From: JAJZRJ01 sp040757055
Lineage (GTDB): Bacteria; Desulfobacterota; Desulfobulbia; Desulfobulbales; Desulfurivibrionaceae
Length of the DNA stretch: 34,461 bases
Assembly: GCA_040757055.1 (NCBI GenBank)
Contig: JBFLXY010000018.1
Location: forward strand, 1 to 34,461
Direction of reading: 5' to 3'
This document shows, one piece after another, positions 7,445-15,199 of the stretch. Numbering within the stretch: the first letter of the stretch is position 1; the number at the start of each line of letters is the position of its first letter. The translations under genes and the position numbers were made by a program. Below the pieces are notes generated by a model. The model saw only the letters and a program-made list of their open reading frames with translations. It made no database searches and was not told the DNA's origin.

Positions 7445-8728
7445 ATGGAAACCTTGATGGGCATGGATATCTCGAAACACCCCTGCTTCAACCCCGCAGT
7501 GAAAGGGCAATTTGGCCGTATTCATCTGCCGGTGGCGCCCAAGTGCAACATCAAATGCAACTTCTGCAACCGCAAGTACGACTGCGTCAACGAATCACGC
7601 CCCGGCGTGACCAGCAACGTGCTCAACCCGGAGCAGGCCGTACTCTACCTGCGGCAGGTCCTGGCCAAGGAGCCGCGCATTACCGTGGTCGGCATTGCCG
7701 GCCCGGGCGACCCATTTGCCAACGCGGAGGAAACCATGGAGACCCTGCGCCTGATCCGCGCGGAGTTCCCGGAGATCATCCTCTGTCTTGCCTCGAACGG
7801 CCTGGGCATCGCGCCTTATATTCCGGAGTTGGCGGCACTCAAGGTCTCCCACGTGACCATTACCGTGAACGGTGTGGATACGGAGGTGGTGGAAAAGGTC
7901 TACAGCTGGGTGCGCGACGGCAATGTGGTCTACCGCGGCCACCAGGCGGCGGAATTGCTCCACTCCCGGCAGATGGCCGCAGTTCGGTCCTTGAAGGAAC
8001 ACGGCATCACGGTGAAGATCAACACCATCGTCATCCCGGGTATCAACGACCACCATGTCGAGGCGGTGGCCGTGCGGATGAAGGAACTGGGCGCAGATCT
8101 TTTGAACTGCATGGCCATGTTCCCGAACGTGGACACTCCTTTTGCCAATATCCCGGAGCCGAGCAAGGCTGAGATCGCAGCGATCCGTGAGAAGGCGGAG
8201 CAGTATTTGCCGCAGATGCGCCACTGCACCCGCTGTCGTGCCGATGCTGTTGGGCTTTTGGGCGAGGACAAGTCCGCCGAATTCCGCGGCTGCCTTTCGG
8301 CCTGCGCCTCGACCCCGGCATTACCACCGGAAAAGCGTCCTTATGTGGCAGTGGCCACCATGGAGGGGGTGCTGGTCAACCAGCACCTCGGCGAGGCGAC
8401 CCGTTTTCAGATTTACGAACAGAAAGGAGAGGGCTTTGCCCTGATTGAGGAGCGGCCTGCGCCCAAGGCGGGCAATGGCGGGTTGCAGCGCTGGATCAGT
8501 GTGAGTCGGGTGCTGAACGATTGCCAAGCCCTCTTGGTGAGCGCCTTGGGGGATTCCCCCCGTGAGGTGCTGGAGAAGTCGGGCATCAGGCCGGTGGCCA
8601 TGAGCGGCTTCATCGAGGATGGTTTGAAGGCGGTTTACAACGGCGGCAACCTTGAGGCCATGAAGGGGCGACGCGTTCCCTGCACCAAGGGCGTCTGCTC
8701 GGGCAGTGGCGGTGGCTGTAATAGCTGA
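7445..8728 (+). CDS. nifB: FeMo-cofactor biosynthesis radical SAM protein NifB with NifX-like C-terminus
   Basis: NifB fuses Fe-S clusters and inserts the central carbide to make NifB-co, the precursor of FeMo-cofactor. The radical SAM motif is APKCNIKCNFC (Cys34, Cys38, Cys41), with the SAM-binding GPGDP near residue 84. Other cluster ligands are visible: HPCFNP (Cys14) near the start and HCTRCRADAVG (Cys261/Cys264) before the C-terminal domain. Residues from about 300 form the dinitrogenase cofactor-binding (NifX/NafY-type) domain, beginning YVAVATMEGVLVNQHLG. The tail CTKGVCSGSGGGCNS is rich in Cys and Gly. Length (427 residues) is usual for the two-domain form. The ribosome site AAAGGAGAG lies 5 bases before ATG 7445. 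A cysteine-deficient relative lies at 16799-17941. Confidence 0.97.
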   Translation: METLMGMDISKHPCFNPAVKGQFGRIHLPVAPKCNIKCNFCNRKYDCVNESRPGVTSNVLNPEQAVLYLRQVLAKEPRITVVGIAGPGDPFANAEETMETLRLIRAEFPEIILCLASNGLGIAPYIPELAALKVSHVTITVNGVDTEVVEKVYSWVRDGNVVYRGHQAAELLHSRQMAAVRSLKEHGITVKINTIVIPGINDHHVEAVAVRMKELGADLLNCMAMFPNVDTPFANIPEPSKAEIAAIREKAEQYLPQMRHCTRCRADAVGLLGEDKSAEFRGCLSACASTPALPPEKRPYVAVATMEGVLVNQHLGEATRFQIYEQKGEGFALIEERPAPKAGNGGLQRWISVSRVLNDCQALLVSALGDSPREVLEKSGIRPVAMSGFIEDGLKAVYNGGNLEAMKGRRVPCTKGVCSGSGGGCNS

Positions 8729-8763
8729 TCGCAACTATCGACACAACTGACAAGGAGAAGCAC

Positions 8764-9006
8764 ATGAAGGCAACCTGGGAAAAGGTATTCGAGTACGCAT
8801 CCATGCCGGTACACGGCACCATGTCGCGCAAGCTGCGCAAGGGTGTGAAGGTCCAACTCAACGAGGGCAAGGTCTACGAGGAGGCGGTCCTCTTCCTCGG
8901 CGAGTTTGTCCGCATCACCGAGACGGAGAAGAACGGCACCAACGTGAACACCTACTATGACTGGGACAAGATCAGTTCGGTGCGCACTTACAGTCCCAAG
9001 GAGTAA
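8764..9006 (+). CDS. Small unknown protein of the nif operon, possibly Sm-like fold
   Basis: The 80-residue protein follows nifB by 35 bp with a strong ribosome site (AAGGAGAAGCAC before ATG 8764), so it is probably a real operon member. I do not recognise a named family. The sequence is one compact basic domain with alternating beta-like stretches: KGVKVQLNEGKVYEEAVLFL, EFVRITETEKNGTNVNTYY and DWDKISSVRTYS. The pattern of a Gly-rich first strand, an acidic turn, an N/T-rich hairpin and a closing KISSVRT strand is reminiscent of Sm/Hfq-like or other small beta-barrels, but this is a visual impression. It has no cysteines and no membrane segment. The next gene, modE, has its promoter immediately after this stop codon. 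Confidence 0.7.
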   Translation: MKATWEKVFEYASMPVHGTMSRKLRKGVKVQLNEGKVYEEAVLFLGEFVRITETEKNGTNVNTYYDWDKISSVRTYSPKE

Positions 9007-9019
9007 GGAAGAAAAGGGC

Positions 9020-9058
9020 TTGCATGGGCGTTATGTTTTTCGTAATATAACGCCCATG
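9020..9058 (+). promoter_or_regulatory. modE promoter overlapped by a ModE operator; predicted leaderless start
   Basis: A -35 box TTGCAT (9020-9025) and a -10 box TAATAT (9043-9048) are separated by exactly 17 bp. A perfect 12-bp inverted repeat CATGGGCGTTAT (9023-9034) and ATAACGCCCATG (9047-9058) with a 12-bp spacer covers most of the promoter and ends in the modE start codon at 9056. CGTTAT...ATAACG is the known ModE half-site pattern. Transcription from this promoter should start at about 9055, leaving essentially no leader, and no ribosome site precedes the ATG. Confidence 0.82.
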
Positions 9059-9472
9059 AAAAAAGAAAACCGGAAAAAGAAGGCGGTGGGAACTGGCTTG
9101 CGCTGGCGGGGGCGGCTCTGGCTGGAAGGAGCGGAAGGCACCTTCCTTGGCTACGGCCGGGTGGTGCTTCTGGAACGGATAGAAGAACACGGCTCCCTGG
9201 CCAGTGCCGCCCGTTCCATGGAGATGTCCTACAAACATGCCTGGGATCTCCTCGCCTCCATGACCCGCCAGGCCGGCTGCCCGCTGGTTGTGACTGCCCG
9301 GGGCGGCAAGGGTGGCGGGGGCGCTACTCTCACCCCGGCAGGGAAGAAGGCCATTGCCCTCTTCTGGAAGTACCACGACCGCTTCCAGAAAGAGTTGGAG
9401 GCGATGAGTGGGGAGTTGCAGGAACTCCTCTGCGATGAGGAAGAGTTGAAAACGCAAAGGAGAAAGTCATGA
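9056..9472 (+). CDS. modE: ModE-type molybdenum-responsive repressor, DNA-binding domain only
   Basis: The 138-residue product matches the N-terminal winged-helix domain of ModE: GYGRVVLLERIEEHGSLASA, AARSMEMSYKHAWDLLASM and TARGGKGGGGATLTPAG. Full-length ModE (about 260 residues) adds two C-terminal molybdate-binding domains, which are absent, so molybdate sensing must come from elsewhere or this protein acts differently. The start at 9056 is chosen because it sits inside the ModE palindrome at the expected transcription start. No Shine-Dalgarno is present, which fits leaderless initiation but makes the start less certain; GTG 9086 would be an alternative. It overlaps modA by 4 bp (ATGA), so modE and modABC are probably translationally coupled and jointly controlled. 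Confidence 0.88.
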   Translation: MKKENRKKKAVGTGLRWRGRLWLEGAEGTFLGYGRVVLLERIEEHGSLASAARSMEMSYKHAWDLLASMTRQAGCPLVVTARGGKGGGGATLTPAGKKAIALFWKYHDRFQKELEAMSGELQELLCDEEELKTQRRKS

Positions 9473-10245
9473 AGAAGAGTGTTTTGGTTGGGAAAAGTTG
9501 CCTGCTTCTGCTCTTTGCAATCGTGGCCCTGTTTGCCACGGCAGGCCGCGCATGGGCGGAGACCGAACTGCTCGTCTCGGCTGCCGCCTCCCTCACCGAG
9601 GCATTCAAGGAGATCGGCCTCCGCTTTGCCGCAGCCAATCCGGGGGTAAAGGTCAACTTCAACTTTGCCGCCTCAGGTCCGCTCTTGCAGCAGATCGTGC
9701 AGGGCGCTCCAGTGGATATCTTCGCGGCGGCGGATCAGGAGACCATGGACCGTGCCGAAAAGGGCGGCCATCTCGCACCCGGCAGCCGGGTGAACTTCGT
9801 GGCCAACAGCCTGGTGCTGGTGACCCCGCCCGCCAATGCTACCATCCGTTCCCTGGCCGACCTGAACACGCCTGCGGTGCGCAAGATCGCCATCGGCAAA
9901 CCGGAGTCGGTGCCTGCGGGCCACTATGCCAAGGGAGCGCTGGAGAAGGAAGGGCTCTGGCAACCGCTCTCCCCCAAGTACGTCATGGCCATCTCGGTGA
10001 AGCAGGCCTTGGAGTATGTCCAGCGGGGCGAGGTGGAGGCGGGCTTTGTCTATGGTTCCGATGCCGTGGCCGCCCGGGAACGGGTGCGGGTGGTGGCCGA
10101 GGTCCCTACCACGACCCCCATTGTCTATCCCGCAGCCGTGGTGGCAACGAGCCCGCATCCCAAGGAGGCGGCGGCCTTTCTCCGTTTTCTGCGCGAGTCC
10201 GAGGCGCAGGGGATTTTTCGGAAGTATGGTTTCAAGCGGCCCTAG
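9469..10245 (+). CDS. modA: Molybdate ABC transporter periplasmic binding protein ModA
   Basis: The 258-residue protein has a Sec signal peptide (hydrophobic core LLLLFAIVALFATAG, cleavage after AWA at about residue 30). The mature protein begins ELLVSAAASLTEAFKEI, the standard ModA opening whose Ser residues bind the oxyanion, followed by FNFAASGPLLQQIVQGAPVD and FAAADQ. The hinge and second-lobe segments VLVTP and GFVYGSDA are also typical. It captures molybdate in the periplasm and delivers it to ModB. It overlaps the modE stop by 4 bp and is followed 18 bp later by modB with a GGGAGG ribosome site. Its position inside the nif operon links molybdenum import to FeMo-cofactor synthesis. Confidence 0.95.
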   Translation: MKKSVLVGKSCLLLLFAIVALFATAGRAWAETELLVSAAASLTEAFKEIGLRFAAANPGVKVNFNFAASGPLLQQIVQGAPVDIFAAADQETMDRAEKGGHLAPGSRVNFVANSLVLVTPPANATIRSLADLNTPAVRKIAIGKPESVPAGHYAKGALEKEGLWQPLSPKYVMAISVKQALEYVQRGEVEAGFVYGSDAVAARERVRVVAEVPTTTPIVYPAAVVATSPHPKEAAAFLRFLRESEAQGIFRKYGFKRP

Positions 10246-10263
10246 TGCGGCCGGGAGGTTCGT

Positions 10264-10929
10264 ATGCCCAATCTCGCCCCCCTCTGGTTGACCCTCAAGG
10301 TGGCTGCCGCGGCCACGGCCCTTTCCCTGGGCCTTGCCGTGGCCTGTGCCTGGCTTGTGGCGCGCCGCCGTTTCTGGGGCCGCGAACTTCTGGACGCCCT
10401 CTGCACCTTGCCGCTGGTGCTGCCGCCCACGGTGCTCGGCTACTACCTCATCGTGCTCTGGGGCCGCAACGGCTGGCTGGGTGGCTGGGTGCACGAGCGC
10501 CTCGGGCTGACCCTGATGTTCACCTGGCAGGGCGCCGTGCTTGCTGCAGCGGTGGTCTCTTTTCCGCTCCTCTTTAAATCCGCCCGTGCCGCCTTCGAAT
10601 CGGTGCCCGCCGAATACGAGCAGGCCGCCCGTATTTTAGGCGACCACGAACTGGCCCTTTTCTGGCGCATCACCCTGCCGCTGGCCTCCCGGGGCTTGCT
10701 TGCCGGGGTGATGCTCGCCTTTGCCCGTGCCATGGGTGATTTCGGTGCAACCCTCATGGTGGCCGGCAACATCGAGGGCCGCACCCAGACCGCGGCCATG
10801 GCGGTTTTCGATGCCGTGGCAGCCGGTGACTATTCCCTGGCCAACACCCTGGTGGCCATCATGTCGCTCACCTGTATTGCGATTCTGGTCACCACCAATA
10901 TCCTCATGGCTCGCCGGAGGTACGCATGA
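10264..10929 (+). CDS. modB: Molybdate ABC transporter permease ModB
   Basis: The 221-residue membrane protein has about five hydrophobic segments (for example LKVAAAATALSLGLAVACAW and LPLVLPPTVLGYYLIVLW). The cytoplasmic EAA loop that contacts the ATPase is visible as EYEQAARILGDHELALFWRI, followed by TLPLASRGLLAGVMLAFARA and MGDFGATLMVAG, all classical for ModB. The stop overlaps modC (ATGATG at 10926), indicating coupled synthesis of the transporter subunits. Length agrees with ModB proteins. Confidence 0.95.
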   Translation: MPNLAPLWLTLKVAAAATALSLGLAVACAWLVARRRFWGRELLDALCTLPLVLPPTVLGYYLIVLWGRNGWLGGWVHERLGLTLMFTWQGAVLAAAVVSFPLLFKSARAAFESVPAEYEQAARILGDHELALFWRITLPLASRGLLAGVMLAFARAMGDFGATLMVAGNIEGRTQTAAMAVFDAVAAGDYSLANTLVAIMSLTCIAILVTTNILMARRRYA

Positions 10930-11696
10930 TGAAGCTTTCGGTCGACATCCACAAGACCCTGCGTTCCCGGGAGCGGGAGTTCCATCTCCACGCCACCTTT
11001 GCCGCAACGGACGATTGCACCGTGATCTTCGGCCCTTCCGGTTCGGGCAAGAGCCTCACCATCCAGGCCATTGCCGGGCTTGTTGCCCCGGACCACGGCC
11101 GGATCCAGGTGGGCAGCGAAGTGCTCTTCGACCAGGCCGCAGGGATCGATCTCCCTGCACGTTCCCGGAAGGTGGGCTACCTCTTTCAGGACTACGCCCT
11201 CTTCCCGCATCTGACTGTGCGGGAGAATATCGCCTACCCCCTCAAGAAGCCATGGCAGTGGGGGATGCCCGCCGCGATTCGTGATGCGGTGGAGGCGATG
11301 ATGGCAAGTTTCGAGATTGCGCAGCTTGCTGGCAACCATCCCCATGAGCTTTCCGGTGGCCAGAAACAGCGGGTCGCCATGGCCCGTGCCCTGATCCGCA
11401 GGCCGTCGCTCCTTTTGCTGGATGAACCCTTCTCCGCCTTGGACGCCACCCTGCGCCAGCGGATGCGCCTGGAACTGCTCGAATTGCGCAAGCGTTTCGC
11501 GGTGCCCCTGGTGGTGATCACCCACGACCCGGCGGATGTGGAGGTCTTTGGCGATACCCTGGTGGTCTTCGAGCAGGGGAGGGTGGCCGAGGTGGGCCGG
11601 CGGCAGGCGAATTCCGGCGGCTGGCGCCAAAAGGTCTGCCACCTCTCCCGCTGGCGCGAGGGAATGCGGGGCCACGAGGAAAAGGCGGTTGGTTGA
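10926..11696 (+). CDS. modC: Molybdate ABC transporter ATP-binding protein ModC (short form)
   Basis: The 256-residue ATPase has Walker A GPSGSGKS (36-43), the Q-loop in GYLFQDYALFPHLTVREN, signature LSGGQKQR, Walker B LLLLDEPFSALDA and the switch ITHDP. Proteins such as E. coli ModC (about 350 residues) carry an extra C-terminal TOBE domain that binds molybdate; this one stops after a short tail and lacks it, so transport is not directly inhibited through that domain. ATG 10926 overlaps the modB stop; ATG 10929 is an almost equivalent alternative. It energises molybdate import with ModA/ModB. Confidence 0.93.
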   Translation: MMKLSVDIHKTLRSREREFHLHATFAATDDCTVIFGPSGSGKSLTIQAIAGLVAPDHGRIQVGSEVLFDQAAGIDLPARSRKVGYLFQDYALFPHLTVRENIAYPLKKPWQWGMPAAIRDAVEAMMASFEIAQLAGNHPHELSGGQKQRVAMARALIRRPSLLLLDEPFSALDATLRQRMRLELLELRKRFAVPLVVITHDPADVEVFGDTLVVFEQGRVAEVGRRQANSGGWRQKVCHLSRWREGMRGHEEKAVG

Positions 11697-11724
11697 AACG
11701 GTGAGAGATTCGGAGGGCTGAACC

Positions 11725-12834
11725 ATGGCGATCATCGACAGTACGTTGCGGGAGGGATTGCAGGCCGTGGGCATCGCCTTTCCCTTGGCCGAGAAAGTGG
11801 CCTTGGTGGGTGAGCTTCTGGCCATTGGTGTCGAGGAGATTGAAATCGGCATTGCCTGCAGCCGTGAAACAGAGGTGGCGGAGTTGGTGCAGGGGATACG
11901 GGCTGCACATGGCCGTGCGCCCCGTCTGGCCCTCTGGTCGCGTTGCCGGGCGGAGGACATCGCCCTGGCCAGCCATCTCGACCTCAATGTCCTTTCGCTC
12001 TCCATTCCGGTCACCGAGCGGCTCCTTCGCAGCAAGATGGGTTGCTCGCCGCGCGAGGCCTTGGACCTTGTTGCCCGTTCCATCCGGCAGGCGCGGGAGT
12101 CCTTTGCCTATGTCTCCCTCGGCCTTGAGGATGCCACCCGGGCGGAACCGGAGTTTCTCGATGCCGTAGTGGCCTGTGCCGCCAGGGCAGGAGCCAGCCG
12201 GGTTCGCTTGGCGGATACCGTGGGCATCGGCTCGCCCGGTACCGTTGCCCGTTTGGTTTCCCGGGTGCGGGAGCGGAGCGGTCTTGCAGTCGGGTTCCAC
12301 GGTCATAACGATTTCGGCATGGCCACGGCCAACGCCATTGCTGCATTGGAAGCGGGTGCGACCTGGATCGACGCCACCGTGCTCGGCCTTGGTGAACGGG
12401 CCGGCAACGCGCGGCTCGAAGAGGTGGTGGCGTATCGTAGCCTGCGGCAAAGCATGGGCAAATACGACTTGCTTCGCCTTCGTTCCCTCTGCCATCGTGT
12501 GGCCGGGATGGCTGGCCGTCCGGTTGCCCTACAGCAGCCGGTGATCGGTGAGGGAATCTTTGCCTGCGAGACAGGTTTGCATCTCTTGGGACTGCTCGAC
12601 GACCCGGCGAGCTACGAGCCCTTTGCCCCTGCAACGGTGGGTGGCGAACGCCGTCTCTATTTCGGGGCCAAGAGTGGACTCAAGGCGGTGGAGCGTTCGC
12701 TACGGGCTGCAGGCGTTATTCTGCCACAGAGCGGACTTGAGAAGGTGGTTTCTTCCCTGCGCGAACAGGCGGAGGAGAGGCCGCTCGCCGCGGAGGATCT
12801 GCCTGATTTTGCCTTGCGGGTCGCGGCAGGATAG
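11725..12834 (+). CDS. nifV: Homocitrate synthase NifV
   Basis: NifV condenses acetyl-CoA and 2-oxoglutarate to homocitrate, the organic ligand of the molybdenum in FeMo-cofactor. The 369-residue protein shows the family features: IIDSTLREGLQAVG at the start (substrate/metal Asp and Arg), LALWSRCRAEDI, FAYVSLGLEDATRAEPEFL, VRLADTVGIGSPGTV, FHGHNDFGMATANA (metal-binding His192 and His194) and ATVLGLGERAGNARLEEVV. The ribosome site GGAGGG lies 7 bases before ATG 11725, 28 bp after modC. It is the last gene of the plus-strand nif operon. Confidence 0.95.
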   Translation: MAIIDSTLREGLQAVGIAFPLAEKVALVGELLAIGVEEIEIGIACSRETEVAELVQGIRAAHGRAPRLALWSRCRAEDIALASHLDLNVLSLSIPVTERLLRSKMGCSPREALDLVARSIRQARESFAYVSLGLEDATRAEPEFLDAVVACAARAGASRVRLADTVGIGSPGTVARLVSRVRERSGLAVGFHGHNDFGMATANAIAALEAGATWIDATVLGLGERAGNARLEEVVAYRSLRQSMGKYDLLRLRSLCHRVAGMAGRPVALQQPVIGEGIFACETGLHLLGLLDDPASYEPFAPATVGGERRLYFGAKSGLKAVERSLRAAGVILPQSGLEKVVSSLREQAEERPLAAEDLPDFALRVAAG

Positions 12835-12880
12835 GGCGGATCAGACAGTTGCCGCTCCCGCAATTCCGGCGAGTTGTTGG

Positions 12881-12899
12881 GCCGCATTTGTTATGCGGC
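12881..12899 (+). repeat. Short hairpin after nifV that includes one border repeat of the AT-rich island
   Basis: GCCGCAT (12881-12887) and ATGCGGC (12893-12899) form a 7-bp stem with loop TTGTT. There is no T-tract, so it is a weak terminator candidate for nifV. The right part, TGTTATGCGGC (12889-12899), is the exact inverse of GCCGCATAACA at 13756-13766 on the other side of the DUF3800-like gene. Confidence 0.7.
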
Positions 12900-12906
12900 A
12901 TGTCGG

Positions 12907-13734
12907 TCAATGTATGCAACCTAACCATATTCTGTCTAGCCGCTTTTCAACGGTTTCTTTAACATCTTTGGGTAAATCATTTCCCAAATGTATGCCCCAA
13001 CCAATAAGCTCAGGATTGATTGAAACATCTACAGGGTCTTCGTTATCTGAATAAATTAGAGGGTCAGTTTTTGGGTCAAAATCATAGCCATGAGGCAAAA
13101 CTGGCCGTGAATAAAAATTATAGCGAATGCCCATAAGTAGCGTCCATCCTAGCTCGGCTTCAGTGTCATCAGGGTAACCAGAACTCTCCCCGCCAATATT
13201 GATAAACTTCGGCTTACCGGTAATTGCCTCACGGACTATTTGTGACATCGAATTCGCTAGAGCGTCTGCCAGCTGGATGCCAAGGCAGTTTTTTGAGTTT
13301 TGTTCTGGGTGAAATTGCAGATGATTTAGCTCTGGGTATTTTTTCATGGCATTTATGGCTGAACGAACCGATGGGAACATGCCCTCATCGAAGTGTGCAG
13401 CAACGCCAGCGGGAGAAATACCGTTCTTTCTAAATATTTTTTGCATTGCTTCAATTGCTTCAATTCCCAAATTTTTTCTGTTTTTTTCAGCGGTGAACAT
13501 GAAAGCAACTCTGCAATGTTCTCTTATTATTCCGAATAGGTCTTGCCTGAGGTTTTGTAGCGAAAGATTGCCACTCATCCTCGCGCCGCTTTTAAATTCT
13601 TCTTTTCCAGGAACGAGCCCAGCTTTAATAAGTGCCGAGCTGATTTCTGAATCTATTTCATCTTCGGCAATGACAAATGCTGAGACAATAAACCCAAGGT
13701 CATTGTGAATGCTTTCGTCTACATATAAATTCAT
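12907..13734 (-). CDS. DUF3800-like protein in an AT-rich island
   Basis: The chosen start, ATG 13734, gives 275 residues beginning MNLYVDES. An acidic YVDES opening and a later GIQLADALANSMSQ segment are typical of DUF3800 proteins, an RNase-H-like fold family of unsettled function often found in phage-defence and mobile contexts. Acidic residues in FDEGMFPSVRS may complete the site. The gene is visibly AT-richer than both nif operons (poly-A/T runs, AAA/AAT/TTT codons), which suggests transfer. It lies between the two convergent nif operons and is bounded by 11-bp inverted repeats at 12889-12899 and 13756-13766. An upstream ATG at 13767 is possible but would start at that repeat. No good ribosome site is seen. 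Confidence 0.7.
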   Translation of the reverse strand: MNLYVDESIHNDLGFIVSAFVIAEDEIDSEISSALIKAGLVPGKEEFKSGARMSGNLSLQNLRQDLFGIIREHCRVAFMFTAEKNRKNLGIEAIEAMQKIFRKNGISPAGVAAHFDEGMFPSVRSAINAMKKYPELNHLQFHPEQNSKNCLGIQLADALANSMSQIVREAITGKPKFINIGGESSGYPDDTEAELGWTLLMGIRYNFYSRPVLPHGYDFDPKTDPLIYSDNEDPVDVSINPELIGWGIHLGNDLPKDVKETVEKRLDRIWLGCIH

Positions 13735-13755
13735 GGTTTGGTACGTTTTATTTTC

Positions 13756-13766
13756 GCCGCATAACA
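13756..13766. repeat. Right border inverted repeat of the AT-rich island
   Basis: GCCGCATAACA is the exact reverse complement of TGTTATGCGGC at 12889-12899. The core GCATAAC/GTTATGC resembles simple-site cores of integron attC sites, but no full attC fold was found. Confidence 0.65.
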
Positions 13767-13947
13767 TTGTATTGGGCAGAATGAGCCAATACGGTCATTG
13801 GCTTACTGCTTTTTCGAGCATGGCTGGGGGGCTCTTCGTTATGCGAGATGCTCGCCGCTGGGGAGCCATAACTTGCGGATAGATTAACAGACGTTTTGGG
13901 GAAATTCCACCGACATGTATGGGCCAGCCAGGGGAAAGGCGCGCGGT

Positions 13948-14673
13948 TCAACAGGCCGTTGCCGATGCCAACCGAGCGAAGCGGGCAAGAAGGGAATGAG
14001 CCTCGGGACATTCCCGCACGGTAGCCAGCAGGGCGGAGGGGGTGAGCCCATCGGCAATCAGTTGTTCGCTATCGGCTGCGATTTCGGCGGCCATAACCGC
14101 CTGCGTATATTCGGGATGGAACTGCACACCCCAGGCGCATTCGCCGATCCGGAAGCCGTGGCGTGGTTCGAAGTGGTTGCGGGCAAGGAGAGTTGCCCCA
14201 GGTGGGAGGGAGAGAACGCTTTGGCTGTGAAAGGCGTGGGCAGGAAAAGTTGATGGCAGGCCGGCAAAGAGCGGATCGTCTGCTGCGGCGGGCAGGAGTT
14301 CCACGGCAACGGTGCCGATCTCCGGACCCTGCGGGTGGTAGTCCACCCGGCCACCCATGGCTGCGGCCAGCAGCTGGTGGCCGTAGCAGACGCCGAGCAG
14401 GGGAATCCTCATCGTTACCAGTGCAGGCAGCCACTGGGTAAGGGCGACACTCCAGGGAAGTTTGTCGGTGACCATGGCGTGCGAACCGGTGATGACCACG
14501 CCACCGCATTCTTCAGGCCGAGGCAGTTTCTCACCCTCTTCGACAAGAACGAGCCGGATTTGTTCCGCCGGAAGCCCAAACCCTGCGGCCAGCCAATCCT
14601 CGAAATCGCCGAAGCGTTGCCGCACCGCCTCCATGGCGCTGCCGGCCTTGAGGATGACAAGCGGTCGTTTCAT
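13948..14673 (-). CDS. Class I glutamine amidotransferase (GMP-synthase-like) at the end of the nifHDK operon
   Basis: The 241-residue protein is a stand-alone class I amidotransferase domain. The nucleophile elbow is PLLGVCYGHQLLA (Cys96) and the other triad members are in WGVQFHPEY (His186, Glu188). GGVVITGSHAMVTD supplies the oxyanion-side loop. Such proteins hydrolyse glutamine, gamma-glutamyl amides or related substrates; the substrate here is unknown. ATG 14673 overlaps the stop of the HEPN-like gene by 4 bp (ATGA), so it is a true operon member. Its location at the distal end of the nitrogenase operon hints at a role in nitrogen status or cofactor chemistry, which is inference. A second, altered amidotransferase lies at 25021-25740. 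Confidence 0.85.
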   Translation of the reverse strand: MKRPLVILKAGSAMEAVRQRFGDFEDWLAAGFGLPAEQIRLVLVEEGEKLPRPEECGGVVITGSHAMVTDKLPWSVALTQWLPALVTMRIPLLGVCYGHQLLAAAMGGRVDYHPQGPEIGTVAVELLPAAADDPLFAGLPSTFPAHAFHSQSVLSLPPGATLLARNHFEPRHGFRIGECAWGVQFHPEYTQAVMAAEIAADSEQLIADGLTPSALLATVRECPEAHSLLARFARLASATAC

Positions 14674-15083
14674 CCGTTGCCACACCGGGTGAAGTGGCTG
14701 GCCACGAAGGCCTGCACCTCTTCGGCGGTGTGGAGGATCTGCGCCAGATCCGTCTCGTTGGGCGGGGTGTGGCAATAGCTCTCCTGATCGCAGATTTCCT
14801 GGAATGCGTCGATGAAGAGGAGTCGTTCCCTGAGGCCGGGGTCCAGGGAAAGGTGGCGTTCCAGCGAGAGGATGAGGTCGCGCATGGTGTGGTTATCGGC
14901 CAGGTCTCCGTGGAACATGAGCAGGGCCATGATGTGTTTTTCAATGGCCATGGCCGCGAGGTTGTAGAGCACTTCGGCGGTGAAGACCTCGCGCCGTTTT
15001 GTCGCGGCACCGAGAGCGGTTTTCAGGTAGTCGTTGCCTTCCTTGTTGAACTGCCGCCAGTCCTCCAATTGCACGAGCTGCAT
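14670..15083 (-). CDS. Helical unknown protein, HEPN-domain-like
   Basis: The start at ATG 15083 gives 137 residues. The protein is mostly helical: EVLYNLAAMAIEKHIMALLM is an amphipathic helix with the A-x(3)-EK-x(3)-ALL pattern seen in HEPN domains, followed by a second helical unit HTMRDLILSLERHLSL and FIDAFQEICDQESYC. The classical R-x(4-6)-H RNase motif of toxic HEPN proteins is not convincing, so it is more likely a binding or helper domain. A longer frame starting further upstream would begin in low-complexity sequence and was not used. Ribosome-binding sequence is weak at this start. It follows the Nif11 gene by 116 bp and overlaps the amidotransferase gene by 4 bp. The HEPN assignment is tentative. 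Confidence 0.6.
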   Translation of the reverse strand: MQLVQLEDWRQFNKEGNDYLKTALGAATKRREVFTAEVLYNLAAMAIEKHIMALLMFHGDLADNHTMRDLILSLERHLSLDPGLRERLLFIDAFQEICDQESYCHTPPNETDLAQILHTAEEVQAFVASHFTRCGNG

Positions 15084-15199
15084 GGGCGGTCGCCTGCTGG
15101 TGTTTCCGTGTTTTATCGGGTGGACCAAGTGGACGCAATGGAGATGATGGACGAGGTGGGCCTGCGCCTCACTGCCCCGCGTTCCTGTCGTCCACCCCT

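Noticed and set aside
5984..7525. A 513-codon open frame antisense to nifN
   Set aside because: It is a shadow of GC-rich codon use; nifN is clear on the plus strand.
13756..13845. Complete integron attC site upstream of the DUF3800-like gene
   Set aside because: GCATAAC and GTTATGC cores are present (13758 and 13838 areas), but the inner arms do not pair symmetrically as in attC; only the border repeats are reported.
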